Shown piece by piece: positions 60,421-64,000 of a DNA stretch of 64,000 nucleotides (its first letter is position 1; the number at the start of each line of letters is the position of its first letter). Position numbers and translations under genes: made by a program. The DNA lies in assembly GCF_000003195.3 (NCBI RefSeq), contig NC_012878.2, positions 19,568,641-19,632,640 of the forward strand. Direction: 5' to 3'. Origin of the DNA: Sorghum bicolor. Its lineage: Eukaryota > Streptophyta > Magnoliopsida > Poales > Poaceae. The notes under the pieces are model-generated. The model saw only the letters and a list, made by a program, of their open reading frames with translations, made no database searches and was not told the DNA's origin.

Positions 60421-60441
60421 CACCCCCTACCTGGCACGCCA
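60421..60441 (-). other. J1: primer-binding site
   Basis: The minus strand reads TGGCGTGCCAGGTAGGGGG, one base from the LTR end GTCGACA at 60443. The tRNA is not assigned. Confidence 0.65.
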
Positions 60442-60863
60442 CTGTCGACAAAAGCTGGTCGGCAGTCTACCTTGGGGTATACCGACGGTAGTAGTTTATC
60501 GGTAGACGGTGCGCAAACTACGAACTCGATGGTGACGCAAGACACGGACAAGCTTTTTATCCAGGTTCGGCCACCGTGTGGGCGTAATACCTACGTCCCG
60601 CGTCTGATTGTATTGATTTGTGCTGAGAGAATAATGTGTCCTAGGGGGGTCCTGTCGACGAAAGCTAGTCGGCAGTCTACCTTGGGGTATACCCACGGTA
60701 GTAGTTTATCGGTAGACGGTGCGCAAACTACGAACTCGATGGTGACGCAAGACACGGACAAGCTTTTTATCCAAGTTCGGCCGCCGAGTTGGCGTAATAC
60801 CTACGTCCTGCGTCTGGTTGTATTGATTTGTGTCGAGAGCATATGATGTGTCCTAGGGGGGTC
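60442..60863. repeat. 210-bp tandem duplication at the 3' end of the J1 LTR
   Basis: CTGTCGAC begins at 60442 and again at 60652. The two units run in parallel to CTAGGGGGGTCC with few differences. It covers the R/U5 side of the LTR, including the LTR terminus sequence. Confidence 0.85.
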
Positions 60864-61955
60864 CCTTGCCCCTCCTTATATAGTCTGGAGGGCAGGGTTA
60901 CAGATCTGGAAACTAATCCTAGTCGGTTACAATTGCCATGGATAATTTGATATCAATTCCTATTCTAACCGACTAGAATCCTGCTTGATCTCCACATCTT
61001 GTCTCCTTGCGCGAAACTCCAAGCTGTCGGATCAAGCCTTGAACTCGTCTCGTAATGGGCCAAACCTCCTGGCCCAAGTCTAGCCGTAAGGGTATAGGGG
61101 TTTATACCCCCACAGCTAGTCCCCGAGCACCATGTATTGTGATGTAACACGCCATCTTGAGCTTCTTCGATCAGTGAGGCTTGACGTCTTCAATAAGCAG
61201 GAGAGTCGCCCAAACAGTTGCAACGGTACTTTGACCAACTCAAAAGATAGTTGATCAACATTGACATCGAAGAAGCAGGTTGTTCGAAGAATGCATGGTG
61301 CTCTAAATTAAAAAATATTTCTTTCCTGGTGAAGTGTGCCCACTTTACCTTTTTGCAAGGTATTATTCTCAAAAAAGCAAGCATATTCACCGCAAGGTGA
61401 AGTGTGCCCACTTAGTCCCCGAGCCTGTTAGTAGGTGACATAGGCACGTGGTGCCAGGGTCAAAAGAAAAGTTCTCAAAGAAATTCTGTAACTGAGATGC
61501 ATCGCCAGATGCATCGTACCGATGTAGTCCCTGAGCTTGCTGGAAGGCGAAGTATGAGCCTTGTAGCAAGGTCTAAAAAACTAAATTTACCAGATTGTCG
61601 GCAATTAAATGGACAGATCGACCAGTCCCCAGGTGTTCAATAGTATGACGACCAGTCCCCAAGCACCAAGTGCGCTCTTTAGAATTCTGCATTGCTATAC
61701 TGTACGACCAGTCCCCGAGCATCGAGTGCTCAGTGGTCGGTGCGATATTTTGAAGTTCCGAGGTGACAGACTGGGCGACCAGTCCCCGAGCATCAAGTGC
61801 TCGGTGGTTGGTGCAGTCCATGAAGTTCCAAGTCGATAAACTAGGCGGCCAGTCCCCGAGTATCAAGTGCTCGGTGGTCGATGCAGTCTTTGAAGGTCCG
61901 AGCTAATAGACTGGGCGACCAGTCCCCGAGCATCGAGTGCTCGGTGGTCGGTGCA
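60443..61955 (-). mobile_element. J1 5' LTR, shared as 3' LTR of J2 (about 1513 bp)
   Basis: The minus strand starts TGCACCGACC at 61955 and ends GTCGACA at 60443. TATA box TATATAAGG on the minus strand at about 60883-60875. The U3 part contains 70-71-bp repeats (61707-61955) and further AGTCCCCGAGC motifs (about 61114, 61413). The left edge abuts J1's primer site. The right edge abuts a purine tract and the J2 antisense-gene region, so one LTR serves two internal regions. Confidence 0.75.
61707..61955 (-). repeat. 70-71-bp tandem repeats in the U3 of J LTR
   Basis: (A/G)CCAGTCCCCGAG starts at 61707, 61778, 61848 and 61918. Each unit carries the CCGAGCA...TGCTCGG inverted repeat. Two degenerate units lie at about 61620-61660. 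Confidence 0.85.
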
Positions 61956-62368
61956 GTCCCCGGATTGTTGACTCTCTACCACATTTATCTTCTTATTTTT
62001 GAACAGATCTTTCCAGTTAAAGTTGACGTGACGAGACATCCTGACGGGGTGTCAGATGGATGCGTGAAAAGTTGCGCCTGGCAACTGTGCAGCCACCCTT
62101 TGCATGGTTTGAGAAAAGGAAACCATCAATTGGTACGAAAACTCCGCCGCATTAATTGTCTATAATCATTGAAAAACGAAACGCCGCATCCGCCGCATGG
62201 CCCGCCCACTTCCCGAGAATACGGGAAGTGGGATAGGTGGAGTTGCGGGTTATAAGAGCCCGACAGTTCCGCCTGTACTGCTTACTCTACCATTGCCTTC
62301 AAGCCTTCCACTCTTGCCTCCTTCAATCACCTGCATCTTCCTAACTCAAGCCCACTTTCTCACCTCCA
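61956..62368 (+). promoter_or_regulatory. J2: polypurine side and promoter of antisense gene
   Basis: Minus-strand purine tract CCGGGGAC next to the LTR. Inverted repeat CCCACTTCCCG (62205-62215) / CGGGAAGTGGG (62222-62232). TATAAGA at about 62251. ATG 118 bp later at 62369, the same spacing as in J1. Confidence 0.6.
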
Positions 62369-64000
62369 ATGGCGAAGAGTGACTCCAAGAAGAGGGCCAA
62401 ACTGATGGCCAAGGAGTGGAAGAAGTCCCGCAGCACCACCAGATCTCTTGGTGACCTCGTCGATATGGGGTTTCTGCATAGCCCGGAGCTCGGCGGCTGG
62501 AGGGCATCGGAGGGAGAGAGCTACCCCAACCCCCGCGCCGGTGAGATCGTCGTATTTGAAGATTTCATTAAGAGGGGCTTTGGGGTTCCTGTTCATCCTT
62601 TCCTTCAAGGTCTTCTTTTGTATTATGAGATCGGGATTTGCAATCTGCACCCGAACTCAATTCTCCTCATCTCCACTTTTATCCATCTGTGCGAGGCCTA
62701 TGTTGGCATAGAGCCGCACTTCGATCTCTTTCGTTATCTTTTCTGCTTAAGGAAGAAGGGAGCAGTTGGAGGCTCCAAGATTGCAGGTGGAGTATACCTC
62801 AATCTCCGGGACGGGATGAAAAACCGGTACCTGAACTGCCCTTGGAATGCCTCTCTTACCGAGTGGTATAAGAAATGGTTCTATGTCAGGGTGGAGCTGG
62901 GAAGCTCCACGTTCTGTGACGTGGGGTACATCCCCGAGAAGAGGATCAGTTGGACCGACCGCCCAGAATTTGACGGACAAGTAGCAGACCTGATGAAGCT
63001 GATCGACTGGTCGCACTTGGACGGGCTAGGGGTGGTCGGCAACTTTGTTTGCCGCCGAGTGATGCCCTGCCAGAAGAGGGTGCACTCGGCGTACGAGTAC
63101 GTCGGGAGCCAGGACCCGACCAGGATGAGGCCTGAGGTCCTGGAGAAGGAAGAGGTGCAGCAGTTGTTGAACGAATTGTTCAACTTTGCTGCACGGTGTG
63201 ATCGGTACACCAGCAGTGAGGAGGACCAGGCCCGCCCCGTCCCGACCACCGAGGAGAGGGTGGCGGGGAAAAGGCCACTGGCGGCAGATCCTTTGCCGGT
63301 ACCGACGTTGCCGGCGGAGAGCAGCCAAGCGCCGAAGCGTCGTCGTCTCGTGCGAATCGTTGACGACGACGACGACGAGGAGGCCGTACCGTCGCTAGTT
63401 CGACGACCTCGGAGCCGCCTAGATAGTGCGCCGGCCACTACTAATCGGGTGGCCAGCGATCCTCCTGCTCCGCGCGTTGTCGAGGTGGGGGCGCAGGCGC
63501 CGACCGGCCGGGCAAGGAGGAGGTTCATCGCGACCCACCGTCGATCGGACCTGTAAGTGTTCGACTTACGTATTTTGGCGTTTTTTTTTAAGATGTACTT
63601 TGTTCTTCTAGCGCGGCGTCGGATGTCAATCCCGACCATGCCGCCGACCAGGGGGCATCCGATCCTGCCGCCGTCGACGCCGCGCCGCAGGCCATGGATC
63701 AGCCTACGGCGGCGGCTGCTGCTGCAGGCACAGAGGGGCAGTCTGCCCCAGCGAGTGCCGCGGCGAGTACTCCGCCGAGGAACGAGGAGGCTTCGAGGAC
63801 CCCTCCCCCGAGCGCTGCTGCTCAGGAGGACAACCGAATCCCGACTCCAGCCGAAGAAGGGAGGGGCCCGACACCGCCCCGAGCAGGGGCTTCTTCACCC
63901 GCGAGCTCTCCTGGCCTAGGCCGGAGGCCCGTAATGCCTTCGACCGCAGCCGGGAACAGCGCGGCGAATGAGGAGCCCTGGGAAGCCTCTAACGACGACG
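62369..64000 (+). CDS. J2: antisense extra gene, 'putative gypsy type transposon' domain protein (partial, runs off window)
   Basis: Homologue of the J1 gene at 38224. First exon 62369-63552, intron 63553-63611 (GTAAGT...CTAG), next exon from 63612 to the window end and still open. It has the same N-terminal domain (PVHPFLQGLLLYYEIGI). Relative to J1 a 228-bp block is absent after NELFNFA (J1 39043-39270), which removes intron 1 and flanking exon sequence without breaking the frame. The Ala/Pro-rich region after 63612 follows J1 exon 3. The 3' half lies outside the window. Confidence 0.75.

Overview
The window reads as intergenic DNA from a large plant genome, most likely a grass. I recognise no host gene, rRNA or tRNA gene. 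Nearly all of it is Ty3/gypsy LTR retrotransposon sequence, stacked in nested insertions. The grass assignment is an inference from the families present: Athila-like, Tat-like with antisense extra genes, and long-LTR elements with a Met-tRNA primer site. The species cannot be named from the sequence.

Layout, using working labels. Left nest (1-21549): F (minus; Athila-like, gag plus two protease domains, no polymerase) is cut on its left by LTR G. G is cut by E (minus; 3.9-kb LTR), and E is cut by A (plus; same class as F, with a GC-rich paired-motif LTR). F is cut in gag by K (minus; Tat-like), and K is cut in integrase by C (plus; same family as K). C stops abruptly in RNase H at about 21549.

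Middle nest (21550-35403): B (minus; Athila-like gag plus two proteases) carries the complete element D (plus; Athila-like with full pol, 22661-31952, target duplication GTACC) inside its first protease. B ends at 35403 inside the LTR of J1.

Right nest (35404-64000): J1 (minus; Tat-like) has a solo LTR N in its 3' LTR (duplication GGTGC). It also has the complete element L (plus; C/K family, 44423-56753, duplication GTGCC) inside its reverse transcriptase. J1's 5' LTR is at the same time the 3' LTR of a second copy, J2, which runs off the window.

The coding logic is of interest. D has gag-pol in one frame plus an extra downstream ORF with its own TATA box. A, B and F keep gag and two tandem retropepsin domains but no RT, RNase H or integrase. 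Their LTR, primer-binding and polypurine sites resemble those of D, so D-like elements may have supplied their enzymes. The C/K/L and J families each carry an intron-containing gene in antisense orientation between pol and the 3' LTR, each with its own TATA box. In C/K/L this is a plant-mobile-domain protein with a coiled-coil tail. In J it is a protein of the Pfam class 'putative gypsy type transposon'. Most copies are broken by C-to-T type nonsense changes. The most intact reading frame is the 1074-residue pol of L.
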